From Heterobasidion occidentale (lineage: Eukaryota; Basidiomycota; Agaricomycetes; Russulales; Bondarzewiaceae): a stretch of 64,000 bases of DNA. The stretch is taken from positions 3,286,001-3,350,000 of the forward strand of contig JBCAQO010000004.1 of assembly GCA_039111635.1 (NCBI GenBank), read 5' to 3'. The notes beneath the pieces were generated by a model. It had not been told where the DNA came from, did no database searches, and saw only the letters and a list, made by a program, of their open reading frames with translations. Both the position numbers and the translations under genes were made by a program. Shown here in pieces: positions 11,204 through 23,098 of the stretch (its first letter is position 1; the number at the start of each line of letters is the position of its first letter).

Positions 11204-14200
11204 TTACTTGCTAAACCACGGCATCTCTGGAACATTGTCGTCCTTAAAGTGCTCGACAATCGCAAGTGTGGTTGACAACGGTGGTTTAGTTGAGTCGCGC
11301 CGCTCGTGCTTGACCAAGAGTAAGTAGCTGATGCGCACGGCCACACGACCGTCGATGAAAGCAAATGAAGTGCCCTTTCCTCGGCTCGAGGTACACGCGC
11401 CGAACCGGGTGCCATTGACTTTGACGTGGGAGAAACATTTAACCTCGGTCGCCACGAAGGGCTCGCCGGATCGCCAGTTCCCCGATTTTGGAATTAGGTT
11501 GACTTCCGATTGCCAGAGTGTGCGTAAATACTGGAAAACGAGCTCATAAACGGACCTCTGGCGAATTTGAATGTTATTGAGGTTTATACGCTTCCCTCCG
11601 CCTGGCAGCTGTACTAGAGAAGGCGAATCTGTCAGTAGAACACCCTCCATGTGGCAGCTGTACTTCATTTTAGTAGAGCCGAGAACTTACCACTAGAGGC
11701 TTCCAGATGGTCGCGACTAGCGATCATATTTAGCAGAGAACCCCTTGTACGATGGATCTTCTGGTCTCCCTTCAAGTAATTCTTCAAGAGCTTGATCGTG
11801 ACATGATCTTCCTCTGTCTTCTCGTCCAGATCTTCAAACGCACGGACCTCGATATTTGTTTCAGTTACTTGCCAGTTGAAGAAGCACTAGAACCTACTGA
11901 AACTCACCAAATCATGTATTAATATATTTTTGACCCAGCTTCGCATCATCGTCCCCTCGAGTTCACCCCCTGTGTGTCCGTTTGTATTTACCTTGACAAG
12001 GCGGCCGTTGTTTGATTCATGTCCATACAGCCAGAAATTATAGACCGGCCCTAAACGATAAATGAAAAGATCTCCGTGAACGAGAAGGTGGAAGTACGGC
12101 GTGAGATGACAACACATGCGCGACCATGATCGGCACGCGCGCGCGTGGAGTTCTTGTGCGCGCCGAGCCTCGTCTGGCGATATCGCCTGTGTTGTCCAGA
12201 TTCTGATTGCCGCACAAGCATCGATGACAGTGTTGAAATGACGCAGGTAGTTGCGATCCATGGATAATTCATCGAGATCGAGATCAGCAGGCTCCACCGT
12301 CTCTCCGGCCTGTCGTGCGAGGTGCATCCAAAATGTTTTGCGCCGTTCGCGGAGGAGCTTCTCGTCTTAGCGAACGCTGCGCCGGCTTTTGTCCTTGAAC
12401 TTGGTTTGGGTGAGTCGCGGTCTGGAATCTCACCATTCTGTTGCCACGCGCAATACAAGGCCACCGGAAGGACTGTTGCCAAATTCCGCCACTGGTCCGC
12501 CTTCAAGTTGCCCGAGATCTGAGGGTCAGTGTCAGCGCGCAAGCCTCATCATTGCAAATCAGGGAAACCTTGGCGGGCACTCTACTAATCGTAGACGGCC
12601 AGCGAATCCCGCTGAGAAATGCCTCCAATTTCTCGTAAGGATTGTTTGTCCGACTGCGACGTGTCAGCATTCCGCCGACAACCAAGATCTGTTGCACGAT
12701 GTGTTTGACTTCCCCTGTGAAAGTCATGAGTGATTGGCAAGTATTTTTACAGCGATAATGATGCTTACCCAGGAAGACGCCATGCATAAAATCAATCGGA
12801 GAATCCCGTGCCGGCATCCACCCAGGCAAAGCCGCGAAAGTGGACCAACTGACCCCGCGACTGCTTTCAATTCTGTCGCGCTCGTCTGTGTCTGCCTCCT
12901 TCCAACGGTGCGCATATTTGACGAATCGATGGTCATCGCGCATGGTGAATTCTGAGAAGAATTTTGTGAGGCAAACCGGCACAGCGATTTGAACACGTGA
13001 GGAAGACGTACTATCTCGGTTGAAGCAATCCTCGGAGACTAGAGAGGAAAAGGGTTGATAACAGAACGTACACATGAAATCCTCTGATTTGATACCCCGG
13101 AGACCGGTAATCTTCCGGCTCGCCGGGATATCAGAGGTGTTGATATACAGCTTCCCGTTCACAGGGAACTCGTCGGTATCAGGTTCCCCGTGAACGCGCA
13201 TGGTAACCCCTATGACATCCAATATCAGTCATTCTTCTTGCCCTCATGGATCGAGACTCACCTCTCTCAAGTCGTTGCAATTCGTCGACGAGAGGCTCCG
13301 TGATGTAATTGAGTTGCTCCAGTGTCGGCTCATGAGGTCCTGGAATAACACAGTAAAGTATTGTTTCTTGCGGTAAGAAGCGCTTCGCGCGTGGATTGTT
13401 GAGTATTGTCACATAGATCGCGCCGGTGGAGTGCAGACGCGATCGCTTCGTGGGAGAAAACCTGTAAGAGAACTGATGAGCAGTTACAGGGCGAACAAAA
13501 ATAAGGCACACGTACCAGTCTATATTGACAGAAAAAAGCAGTCCACACGGGAGCGAGACGAATCGCTGGACCTTCTCCTCTACCAATACGTCCTCCACTC
13601 CCCACCGCGATACCGCACTGCTCACCTGCCGACGTTCCAAACCCCACGACACTGCGCGCCAACCCCAGCCGTCAGTTATATCACCCATTACCCAGTGGAC
13701 ATCCTCGTATGCGTCGAGAGGGTCGGTGGGTTCGTGCAAGGGTGCCACATGGCCGACATCATCTAGCCCTGGTATTCTCCAGTGTTGGAACTCCTCGTAC
13801 TTCCCTGGTCGAAGGAGGAATAGTTGAATCATTGCGGTGATGGGCGCTGTCGGCACGACTCTGAGGGGTGTTCGTTTGATCTGACCGTCGGTGAGCTCCT
13901 TGACGCTGTAGAGTTCCCCCGTGCACCCAGGGATTGTACAGGAGGCAGAGTTGAGGTCGTAGAGGGCGGATGGATGATGTCGGGCCCAGCAAGTACTACA
14001 CAGAAAGTAGTAGACAATAAACTGGTTGGGATCAATCCGCAACCGTCGTTCCGCAGTCCGCAGTGTGCGCGCCATCGTCTCTAGACCTCGTATGTTGGAT
14101 CCCTCTCGTCTTTGCATAGCTCTCAAGAATTCGAACAGACAGTCCAGAACCCCCTTGATGGTCTCTTGTGTAGCCCCCTGGCAAGCAGCGAGGAGGTACG

Positions 14201-14982
14201 CTGTCACGTACGCATTTCGGATGAGCGGGTCCTCGTCGAAAGCGGGAGGGAGGGAAGTGTCCCATTCGAGAACACCCCCTGAGTCGGTGTCCAAGATTCT
14301 GTCGAAGACCACCTCGCTTGTTTCAAAGAGGGGGTCCTTCTCGATGTCAAACCAGTCCTCCGGAGCGCCTTCGTCGTCAGATTCCGGGGGGGTGTCCCTC
14401 GGGGTGTCGAATACCCCGTCCGGATTGAAGTCGTCAGCTGTACCAGCGCCAAGAGAGCTCGAGCGAGACAGGTTGCCTAAGGAGTCGTCTGAGTGATCCG
14501 CACGGTCGTCGCCACTAAGTATCGACAATGAGTGTGGCCTTCCCAAGGTTGTCGCCAGTAGCAAAGGCATGCCACTCGCGTCCGACGAAGCGTCGGAGGC
14601 ATATATGCCGATCTGTTCAGCCTCATCTAGTGGGATAAGTAATTAGACATAAAAAACGGCCAGAGCATGCAACGAACATGCTTGTAAGGGAAAAAAACTC
14701 ACCAAGGTCCGTTCGCATGGTACTGTGCGCTTGCCACTCTTCCTCTTCTCCGTCCATCGCGCCCTGCTGTCTGGTATGGACTATATCCTCTCGTGCTCGC
14801 ATCGCAGGAGCCTTTCGCTTCCTCGCTGCTGAAAGTGCCGCAGTGAGCATGTCTGTGTGTTGACGTTGGAGGTGTCGATGGATGGTGCGGCGGTGCTGGC
14901 GGAGAGGCGGTATTTGCGCGCGGCATCGTTCACAGGGGCATTCCTCATGAAGAGGTGCTGCGTACTTGATTCTCGTGGTCAT
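11204..14982 (-). CDS. Tnp2-like transposase
   Basis: Cut-and-paste transposase of the Tnp2 (CACTA/EnSpm-like) group common in Agaricomycetes. Read on minus: first exon 14982 to about 14703 begins MTTRIKYAAPLHEECPCERC, with a Cys/His finger-like cluster (CPCERC ... H-x3-H). An acidic linker, then long exons at about 14630-13520 and 13480-13260. The stretch from 13220 carries VNGKLYINTSDIPASRKITG and a Cys pair (CTFC), followed by GWMPARDSPIDFMHGVFLG. After several short exons, 12327-11900 has LTPYFHLLVHGDLFIY and LVKVNTNGHTGGELEGTMM. The last exon, 11668-11204, ends in MPWFSK. Exon joins between 13000 and 12330 are not fully resolved. No obvious fatal stop, so it may be functional. Confidence 0.75.
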
Positions 14983-15159
14983 GTGTGAAAGATTGTGTGT
15001 TTATTAAGTGTGCTAGAGGTACATGCATGCAATGGGGAGTGGAGAGAGGGAGGACGACTTGAGAAATTTTCGACGCGTCCGCATCCGGCCACGCGCACAC
15101 ATCAGGTGACCGTCGAATGGGATGAGTCTTCGCCCAATTGGGATTGACTAGGAGATATT

Positions 15160-15246
15160 TTGGAGATATTCCCTCTGCGGTATATTCCGAGTATATTCGT
15201 GGTATATTGCTTATATAACCCAAATATCCGCTGGGGATTATTAGGG
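15160..15246 (-). repeat. Right terminal inverted repeat of the Tnp2 element
   Basis: Inverted counterpart of 7795-7880. The outer edge reads GGGGATTATTAGGG on plus. Inward it carries ATATTC/GAATAT motifs at roughly 15-base spacing. Confidence 0.8.
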
Positions 15247-16200
15247 ACGATGTGCGGTGCCTATAAAGGTCAAACAATCCTATCCGACTTCTATCTCCTC
15301 TCGACCCCTATTCATCACCTGCGAAACGTCCAACATGTTCCTATACCCAGGAGAGCCCCCCTTTCCCCATGCAGCGCTACAAGCGTTGTTATCTGGTACA
15401 AGGCACACCGTCGCTTCGCTCCGGCGCCTTGCTCTTGCTTTTGTAGTCAAACTATAATGTCTGGTTCGTGTCGGCCACGTTGACATCTTTTATACATTGT
15501 CGTACAGTTGTCGTACAGACTAATATATATAATGTCCTACTTAAGGATAAATTTGCCAGTTTCAGCACCACATCGTCTTAAGAGAAAGTTGTCCTATGTA
15601 TAGATAATTTTGCCATTTTCTGCTCGACGACGTCTTATCTTTCTGTCCGTTTTCGTCCTATATAGGAAGGCTTTGCCTCATATGGTCAGATATGATCTCG
15701 TCTTTGAGGGTCGTTATCTCACTCTTGCTTTCAGCCTTGCACTGAGGGCTCTTTAGTCACCCTCTTGCTTGCCTCTTGCGCTGAGGAGCTCTGTAATCAC
15801 TTGGATGATCACTGTGTAACCGTTTGCGGTATCTGTGGCCCTCCTCGGTCTCGCTCAGTCGCTGAGGAGCTATGTGGTTGGCCGGTGAGGTGCCATCTCA
15901 ACTTCATACCACAACCGTCTGTGGAGCTGTAAAGAGCGCTGGCAGTGCGGGAGCGACACAGCCACCGATCTGAACGGCCCAATACAGGAAATCTTTACTG
16001 GAAATGAAATGCCTCATAGGAGAGCGTGTATGCAGCATAACCTTCCTAAAAGAGACCGCTATAGGAGAGAGCCATATGCGGCAATGGTTTCTTATATTAG
16101 AAACCATCGACAGGATCAGACAGGGCAGCGGGATCAACGAGGGCGAGACCAAATAACAGTACACAAAATGTGGAGGTTTGCGTTATATAGTAGTAATGCC
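15247..16200. other. Intergenic after the transposon, with decayed repeats
   Basis: No coding exon recognised. Between 15534 and about 15715 three diverged copies of a 57-64 bp unit follow each other, each starting GTCCTA and containing TTTGCC some 15-20 bases later. From 15720 to 15880 there are further degenerate repeats built on CTGAGGAGCT. Confidence 0.5.
15534..15715 (+). repeat. Three diverged tandem copies of a ~60 bp unit
   Basis: Copies start at 15534, 15591 and 15655 with GTCCTAC, GTCCTATG and GTCCTATA, each followed by an ATTTTGCC or CTTTGCC box and a CGTCTT box. Divergence is high. Confidence 0.5.
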
Positions 16201-16267
16201 GAAACACCGTAAGCTTTGACCGCTGCCTGTCACCATCCAGTCTCTCATCCGCGGCTTACTTTGCAGC

Positions 16268-17113
16268 CGGTGAATACTACTTAGGCTCTAAAGAGTGAGT
16301 GGCAACTCACCCAGCCACCAATCCGACATTGAAGGTCAGCCAACTTCAGTGCTGCTCCTCATGACTCCAACTAACAAAGAGCCTGTTGGCATCTATCTCA
16401 GGTCGGACAAGAGGTACTCTTCCGAAGGCTATTGGATGAGAAAGAGGGAGGTTTCACCCCTGGAAACGCGGTGTGGTAGAATTTGCAGGAGAAGGTGGGG
16501 AACTTGTGCGTACCCCTCTATGTCTGCTGTGCTGTCTGATACTGAGCCATTCATCGTGATTTGGCAGCTTGGCCTTCAGAATTCCGTTTATGGTATCTGT
16601 GACATGAGCGGACGCTCTGCTGGCTACATAAGACCGTGGGCGGATGAAATTTACGACCCGAAAATCCCTGAAAGTGAGCCACGGGCATCTCCTGAACTGG
16701 TCAGAGCACGGCTCAGACAATTCGTCAGTGGTGCACCTTCGGTGACTATCAGCTTCGCGTTTTATCTCACCAATGTCCGCGACTCTGTCGTCCACAGAAA
16801 AAGTGTCTCGTGCCAGTTCTCGTGCAGGATGACAAGCAGCAGTGGATATGGGAATGGAATCCAGCAGAATTGCTGTATTCAGTGCGTGCCTCTCTGAAAT
16901 GAATGACGATATCTGATAGGCTGTTTCTCATCGACGCATGCGCGGCTCTTCATAAGCTTTCGCCCAGGATCGCGTGCCCATGCGAAAATCGTCCGTAACT
17001 GGGATCCCAAACAACAAGTGAACCAACATGGGTTGTTGCGTATAATCCTGACACGATCGCCTACCTTCAGCGTCTTGGCCAGATACTGTCTCCACAAATT
17101 TTAAGAGGCTTAG
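16268..17113 (+). pseudogene. Decayed copy of the unknown tandem gene family
   Basis: Homologous along its length to the gene at 17.9-19.0 kb. Shared features are GEYY near 16268, THPAT near 16303, VLLLMTPTNKEPV, WADEIYDPKIPESEPRASP (16637-16693), and a 56-nt intron (16741-16796) at the same position as in the second copy. The exon after it has QQWIWEWNPAELL, then a last segment WVVAYNPDTIAYLQRLGQ (17029-17083) matching WAVPYTPQAIAALQRHGQ of copy two. The C-terminal segment is out of frame with the preceding exon by a small deletion near 17028, and the central part is rearranged relative to copy two. I do not recognise the family. Confidence 0.55.
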
Positions 17114-17923
17114 CACACTTGTAATTCGGCGACTTTGGTAGAACTGCACCTGTGATCGGGTGACCTTCCGGGAAATGACTGGGTAGACTTGAGTCTCAGA
17201 TAACACATGCATCATTTTTGTATTTCTCAAAGCTTCACAATCGACTGCCACTCAGTGGCGGAATCCTGAAATATACAGACTAGGCGTAAGGACCGAAGAT
17301 GGCTAAATGTGCCATGGAGGAAGGGCCAAAGCCTGGCTTGCGGCACGTGTTTGGTGTCTTGATTGAGCGTGATTCATCACCACCATCATCCCAATATACG
17401 ACCGGGCGCGGCCCTGTTTTCTTCGGCCATCAATGCAACCAACACTGGTGCTCTCGTAGGTAAACGCCTTTCGAATGTTCCGCGCCAGCCCCGCGCGCCT
17501 CATGCTGCTACATCTGTGTGCCTGGCAGAGTCTCTTGTGAAAACTCTACATAGTCAGGTCCCTTCATTGAAAGGTGCACGACGGTGGTTTGTCACTCTAC
17601 GAGGCCATGTACCGCCATGATCGTCATCCTCAAATGGACAGCCTATTGTGTTGGCTTGTCAAGACTCCGTGTCACCCCATTTGTCGCGCATTGTCCTGTA
17701 CGCGTGTTCTGATTTGGCTTTCAACCGCTTTGCAAGTCGGATGCTTTTGTCTAAGTAGTCCAGGCCACTGGCGTCTTCAGTCGCCCTCATTTCCTAGCAC
17801 CCTCTAGTCGCCCTCATCTCCTAGCATCCTTCAGATGTCCGTCTCCTAAATCACAAGCACTACCCTCGCAACGCACTCCCCGATCTCTTGGCATCCCACT
17901 CCTCCAGCCTTAGGTCCTGAACG

Positions 17924-18980
17924 CCAGAATTTTATTCCCGATGATCAAGTGCCTGGTGATATCTTCGACTTCGCTCCGAACGACATGTACCCTTGCGATC
18001 CTGCTACGATCAAAGCGTTAGCGTCCGACATACCCGATCGTGAGCCCGTCTTGTTGCTTTCGCTGTCGTTCACATCACCTACATGGCTCTCATACTAGCT
18101 GTGCCTCAACTCATAACGGGACCCTTGGCCTCTACCCACCCGGCAACCAGCTCTCTGCACGGCGATTTCAAGGTCAGTAGACATCGCCTTCATCTATAGT
18201 GCTGCTTGGCTGTAACCCTCGTCGCAAGATCGGACAGTCGGTGCTTGTGCGCACCTTCGGCTATAAGTATGCATCTCACGACGACTGGGAGCGTGACACA
18301 GTGGTGAGGAAAGGCCACCGACAAGGGCCGGTGCGTTCAGTTTGCGGAGCACATTGACTATCGAGTGGGGCTTCTGATCCGCGTGGACAGCTCGGCGCGA
18401 ATATAGTCTATTATGAAGTCGAAGTGCCCTGGGGAATGCAGGATGGTTCCACGACCCAGCTCTCCGGCGAATACTATCCCGTGCTGGACGAAATCTACGA
18501 CGACTCGAAGCCCGAAAGTGAACCCCGGACGCCAGTATGGCTCGTCAAAGAGCGGGCAGTGGCACTGGTCAGTCGTCTCCGCCAACAATGCACCATTACA
18601 TCCGTCTCATCTGACATCACGCGCAGCACTCCTGCTTGGTAGCAGACCGCGTGCAAGTCGGCGACGAGTGGATTTGGGAATGGACCCCGGCCACGATCGA
18701 TGTGCGTGTCATCTCGGCCCAATGCGTTCGCGATCTCATGCTAGAATTCTCTCAGCCTCATGGCGAGAGCATCGGGGGAGACCTGCAGGTCATCATGCAC
18801 CCTGCCTCTCGAGCCTCAAAAAAACACGGCCGCTGGCATTGTAGCATGAATCCTATCCATGCGATATGGGCCGTGCCGTATACGCCCCAGGCTATCGCCG
18901 CTCTTCAACGCCATGGGCAGCGGCTGGCCCCGGAGGTCATCGTGCTGCCTCCAGTCGCGGGTTCGCAGCGCCGTGCCTGA
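17924..18980 (+). CDS. Hypothetical protein, unknown tandem family (intact copy)
   Basis: Unrecognised multi-exon gene. Exons: from about 17924 (acceptor TTAG) to 18039 (PERQNFIPDDQVPGDIFDF), from 18099, from about 18208, from 18361, and 18628-18980 ending at TGA. Motifs shared with the upstream relic are DEIYDDSKPESEPR, WIWEW and WAVPYTPQAIAALQRHGQ. The intron at 18569-18627 matches the relic's. The splice near 18150-18207 is unresolved: a 27-nt GT-AG gap is too short, and a 40-nt intron with a GC donor is possible. The initiator is not certain; an ATG at about 17989 (MYPCDPATIK) or an upstream exon could start it. No transmembrane segment or known catalytic motif is visible. Confidence 0.5.
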
Positions 18981-20375
18981 TCGCCTGCTTTCGCAACGTT
19001 GTATCAGCTAGAAATCATAAGTTGACTTTGCGAGCGCAGGGCGATGTGCCCCTATTTCGAACATAAGAAAAAAAATGAATTCGTATATGGAGGGTGGTGT
19101 ACACAGACGCGCGACGCAGAGACACTAGTTGCTTCAAAATTTAGCGGAATAACGACGGAGGCAAGGCAAGACAAGGCAAGGCAAGCTACTTAGAGTTATC
19201 CAGGAGACCTGGGGCCTTCACTATTGGCCGATACGTAGATGTTACAATGGGAAGAAACAAAAACAGGAGAAGAAACAAAAACAGGAGGAGACATAAAAAT
19301 GGAAGAAGCTGCTGCAAACACACACACAAACAAACAAACAAACAAACGAACAAAAATGGCCCGAAGGCAGGGCGGATCAAGGTCTATAGTGAATTCGAAG
19401 AGAATAAAAGAAAAGAGACGAGCAGGACTAGAGTAATGCTCCAAGAATACACCCGCGAGAGTAATAAGTGATTCAAGACCGCGGACGCGGGCGGGATTAA
19501 CCGAGACGGTCGGGCGGAAATCCAATCAACGGCGGGTCCGTAAAGTGGGGAGTGGAAGAGGGGCATATGAGGAGGAATAGCTGCACAAATCGAAGGATGC
19601 GGGGAGAAAAAGGTCGTACACGGCGGACAGTGACCCACAAATACCGAGAGATAAATAATCCACGGGTCCCTCCCCGCTCACGAGCCTATGCCCTTGCGCG
19701 CCCCCGAAGAAGACGTATTCATACTTGCGTGGATACGGCATGGCGGCTGTGTTGGTTGAGGTGGGGCTCGAGGCGAGGCTGGCGTGTGCGGACGGAGGGC
19801 GACGGTGACGATGTGCGGTTCGGCGTGCTGCGGTCGGTCGAAGTTCGGGGAGCGATGGTTGATACAAAAATTTGCGAGGGCGCTGCGGCGGCAGCGATCA
19901 GCGGTCATACAGACAGTAGTAGTGTCCTTCCACGTCCATGCATGAGGGCCCGAGGGCGCGTAAATATTCGAGAAAATTGCAAATCGTGACTAGTTCGTGC
20001 GGGGCGGTGCGGGGGCAGACAGGCGGTGTGAGAGCGGGGTGTGCTTGCGCAAGGGGTAGATGAGGCCGGAAGGAGTTCCTGCACGGAAGACGAGGAGCAG
20101 AAACAGCATGGAACTGCTTCGCGTCGTTGTGCACACTCGCACGACGCGAGTGAAGTTTAGGAGGTTGATGGACAGATATGCAACGGGGTCAGGGTGTGCC
20201 GGAAAGGCATGCTCGGTGCTGAGGTCGTGATGGATCAAGGCGCCAGGTCGCTGCCAACCCTCCAAGCCAAGGCAACGGCATGGCGTCTTGATCCACCACG
20301 ACCTCGGCACCCATCGCGCCCAGACGAGAAGCCGAGCGAGAGACCGAAAGCCCCTCCACGCTACTCTAATACCGG
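18981..20375. other. Intergenic, simple-sequence rich
   Basis: Between two convergent genes. Contains purine-rich and CAAA repeats (19250-19354) and several low-complexity open frames without recognisable motifs. Probably the 3' flanks and UTR of both neighbours. Confidence 0.5.
19250..19354 (+). repeat. AAGAAACAAAAACAGGA direct repeat and CAAA microsatellite
   Basis: A 17-base unit is repeated back to back at 19250-19288, followed at 19316-19354 by an AC run passing into CAAA repeats. Confidence 0.75.
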
Positions 20376-22453
20376 GCGAGATGAATGCCTGCGCCCAGCG
20401 AGCCCTCCACGGGCGCCGGATCGCCCTGCATCTGCATACCGCCCATCGGCACGCCCTGTTGTGCTGTTGCTCCTCCTCGAACAGCTTCCTCCGCCGTCCC
20501 CGCGGAGCCCCGGCTTCAGCGCGCCCGGCGTGCGTGTCGTCGCCGCGGGCGACGGCGAGACGTTGATGAACTCGTTCAGGTTGAACGTGTACGTTCCAGG
20601 CGTGGTCGGGTGCACCGTCTGCGTCTTTGGCTTTGTGAGCGGCGACGTCGGGCGGGCACGCGCGTGGGCAGGTCTGGCCATAGGAGTGGGAGACGGCGGC
20701 ATGGGGTGCAGCTGCGGGAGGGTGGGCTCGATCGGGGTCGGCGGCGTGATGGTCGTCTTGAGCTCCGTCGGGTACTCGCCCTCCGACATGTGCTTGTGCT
20801 GGAACGCCGACGTGTCGACCATGGTCGCGGTGCTGCCCAAGCGGCTGCGACCGGACGCGTCGGAGACCAAGTAGCCGTAGACGCGAAGCTCCCCGAATTA
20901 TCGCGCGCAAGCAGGCGGTGGGCGAGCCCCGCGTCGTACACGCTGCCGCTCGCCGCCGCCGCCGCCGAACAACACGCGGCCCTTGCTTTGAGATCTGCAC
21001 CGCCCAGCGCGCGGTAGGCCGCTGCGTCCTGTGCGTCGCGGCTGCGGACCGTCGTGGGGCGCGCGGGCGACGGAGACTCGTGGAAGAAGGTGAGGAGGCT
21101 CACCGCCTCCTGGTCGACCGCGGTCGACGCCGAGCCCGCGGCCGAGAGCGGCGTGGCCTGGCTGCCCATTTTGGGCGTGGTGCGCGCCTCGGCGCTACCC
21201 GGGACCCGCCGCCCGAGCGGCGGCGTCTTCGGGCGGGCACCGGCGCCCGGCGTGCCGAACGAGGACTCGCCGCGGGGAGCATCGACGCGGGCGCGGTCGT
21301 CGTGCGCGTCGAGCTCTGCGCAAAGTGTGCGTGCGCGTGCACAGAGCCCAGGTCGACCCGGCGGAGATGCTGGAGCGCGGCGAGGCGGTGTTCGCGCCCG
21401 CGACGATGACGAGCGCGAGTGCCGGAGCAGGTGGGTCAGCGTTGCGGCCGCCTTCATGTCGATGTCGTGCGGGTCCTCGGCGTCGACGAGCGCAGCCTCG
21501 CGTTTGCGGCCCTTGCCCTTCGACCGCCGCGTCGTGTCGCGGTGCTGGTCGCTGTCCTCGCGCCGGTGCCGCGACTGCGCGCGCGTGCGCTCTGCGACGC
21601 TCGAGAACGTCTGCGAGCTCGAGCCCTTGCGCGAGTGGGATTTCTTGGAGGACGAGGACGCCTCGGAGCCCTTGCGCGGGCGCGGGGTGCCGTTCGTCAT
21701 CTTGGGCGGGGCGGGGACGGGGGGATCTTCGGGGTTATGGATGGTTCTGGCCCGCTTCGCGGGTGGCGGGGCAAGAATGGAAGCGTACAGGCTTTGGACC
21801 GCGTTCGCGGACGGGCTGTCGCGAGGGCGCGTGCTGGAGGAAGGGATGGCGGTGGGCGGGGCCATGGTGCCTCTGCGCTGGGCGCCGGAGCTTCCGGCGA
21901 TGGGCGTCATCGCGCTGTTCCCCTGTGTCGCAGGGTTGTCATAGTAGTTCTTCGAGGCCGCGAGGCGGGCGACGTATGCGTTCTCGATCTTGGAGTGGTC
22001 TTCGAGGGCGCTAAAGGGAACGTTGGACAGGTTGTGCGTCGCCTTGTAGGTAGCGTAGGAGAGCCGCGCGCGGAGACCACGAGTGAGCTGCGGAGGGGCG
22101 ATTCAGCACCGGACGCCGAGAACACGACGAAAGCGAGGGCACGAAGGGGGCTCGATGAGCGCGAAAAACGATGAAAAAAGGCGTGACGGAAGCCGGAGGA
22201 CCGGCGGACGCGCATGCGCACGACGCACGACGCGTGCGGCACCGTGTCGAACGAAGAGGGAGGAGAGCGAGCGCCCACTTACGTTGGAGAGCTCTGCGGT
22301 GGCCATGATCTTCCTCATTACTCGCTGTCGCTCCTCGAGGTCTGCGGCGGAGAGCGCGCCGGTGGACATAGGGGTGGCGGTCGCGTGTGTTTTCGCTTGG
22401 ATGTACGGCATGGGGGGCGAGGGGGTCGTCACAGACGACGATGGGGTGGTCAT
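20376..22453 (-). CDS. WHI5/NRM1-like G1/S transcription repressor
   Basis: Likely repressor of the SBF/MBF cell-cycle transcription factors. Exon 1, 22453-22286, starts MTTPSSSVTTPSP and ends in RQRVMRKIMATAELSN. A GT-AG intron joins it to 22087, where LTRGLRARLSYATYKATHNL forms the basic/hydrophobic helix typical of the GTB motif in Whi5/Nrm1-type repressors (family knowledge). The rest is Ser/Pro/Arg-rich and disordered (RPRKGSEASSSSKKSHSRKG), with FFHESPSP and several Ser/Thr-Pro sites that would suit CDK control. The frame changes near 20886 (loss of one base restores RVYGYLVSDASGRS) and again near 20540. The likely C-terminus is GAGIHLARY ending at 20376. Confidence 0.65.
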
Positions 22454-23098
22454 GCCGCGGCGGGTTGGGGAAATCCGAGTGCTGGCTTGCGCGTTGAATG
22501 TGGAGGGGAGCGGGATGTGGAGGGGGAGGGGGAGCGAGGGGGAGCGATGGGCTGGGAGTCGGGGAGCGCGTTGGGGTGGAGGACGTGTGAGAGACGCGGC
22601 TGAATAAACTGGGCGATGAGTTATTCGCGTCGCGGCCCAGCGCCGAAATCAGCCGGACGTGCTCGGCCCCTTACTGCCCTTGCCCCGGGCGCTCCGGCCA
22701 CCGGACCTCCCCCTCCTCTAGTCGAACCGAACAGCCAGCCCACTGCCTCGCTCCTCGCCGTGTTCTGGCCGCGCACAGAGCGTCTGGCCACATGCGTCTG
22801 CGGCACACCGCCCTTCCCTTCTTTGCGCTTCCCTCTGCGTGTCGTCGGCGACACTGCGCTCGTAGTCGGAGGTACTGATCCCGCGATAAGCGCATCACGC
22901 ATCAGATGACACCCGCCGTGAGCTCAAGCGTAGACGTGAGCGTGGGTCCGCGCGCAGTTGTGGGCCACGTCCGACGCGGTCACGCCGAGATCGTCCATAA
23001 GCATCGCACGCGCATCCCTCAAAACAGCACACGCACACGCACACGCACACACACACACGCACACCGCGTCTCCCACAGCCCGTAATTACACACCGACA
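22454..23098. other. Intergenic between WHI5-like 5' end and RAI1 3' end
   Basis: Promoter side of the WHI5-like gene. Only low-complexity open frames. Holds an AC-rich microsatellite at 23028-23065. Confidence 0.5.
23028..23065 (+). repeat. (CA/CG) dinucleotide microsatellite
   Basis: Imperfect CACACG/CACACA run just downstream of the RAI1-like stop codon. Confidence 0.85.

Larger units (their letters stand above)
7795..15246. mobile_element. Tnp2/CACTA-like DNA transposon, about 7.45 kb
   Basis: The two ends are inverted copies. Both begin CCCTAATAATCCCC when read inward, followed by a shared GGTTATATAAGCAATATACC block, with roughly 40 of the first 47 bases alike. Inside are two convergent genes: an accessory gene on plus (8384-10880) and a transposase on minus (14982-11204). 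Below the terminal repeats, both ends carry short arrays of AATATnCC-like motifs, as expected of subterminal transposase-binding sites in En/Spm-type elements. No target-site duplication is obvious in the immediate flanks. Agaricomycete genomes are rich in related elements. The coding parts look largely intact, so the insertion may be young. Confidence 0.82.

Noticed and set aside
16928..17251. 107-codon minus-strand frame between the tandem unknown genes
   Set aside because: The plus strand here matches the C-terminal segment of copy two, so the minus frame is a shadow.
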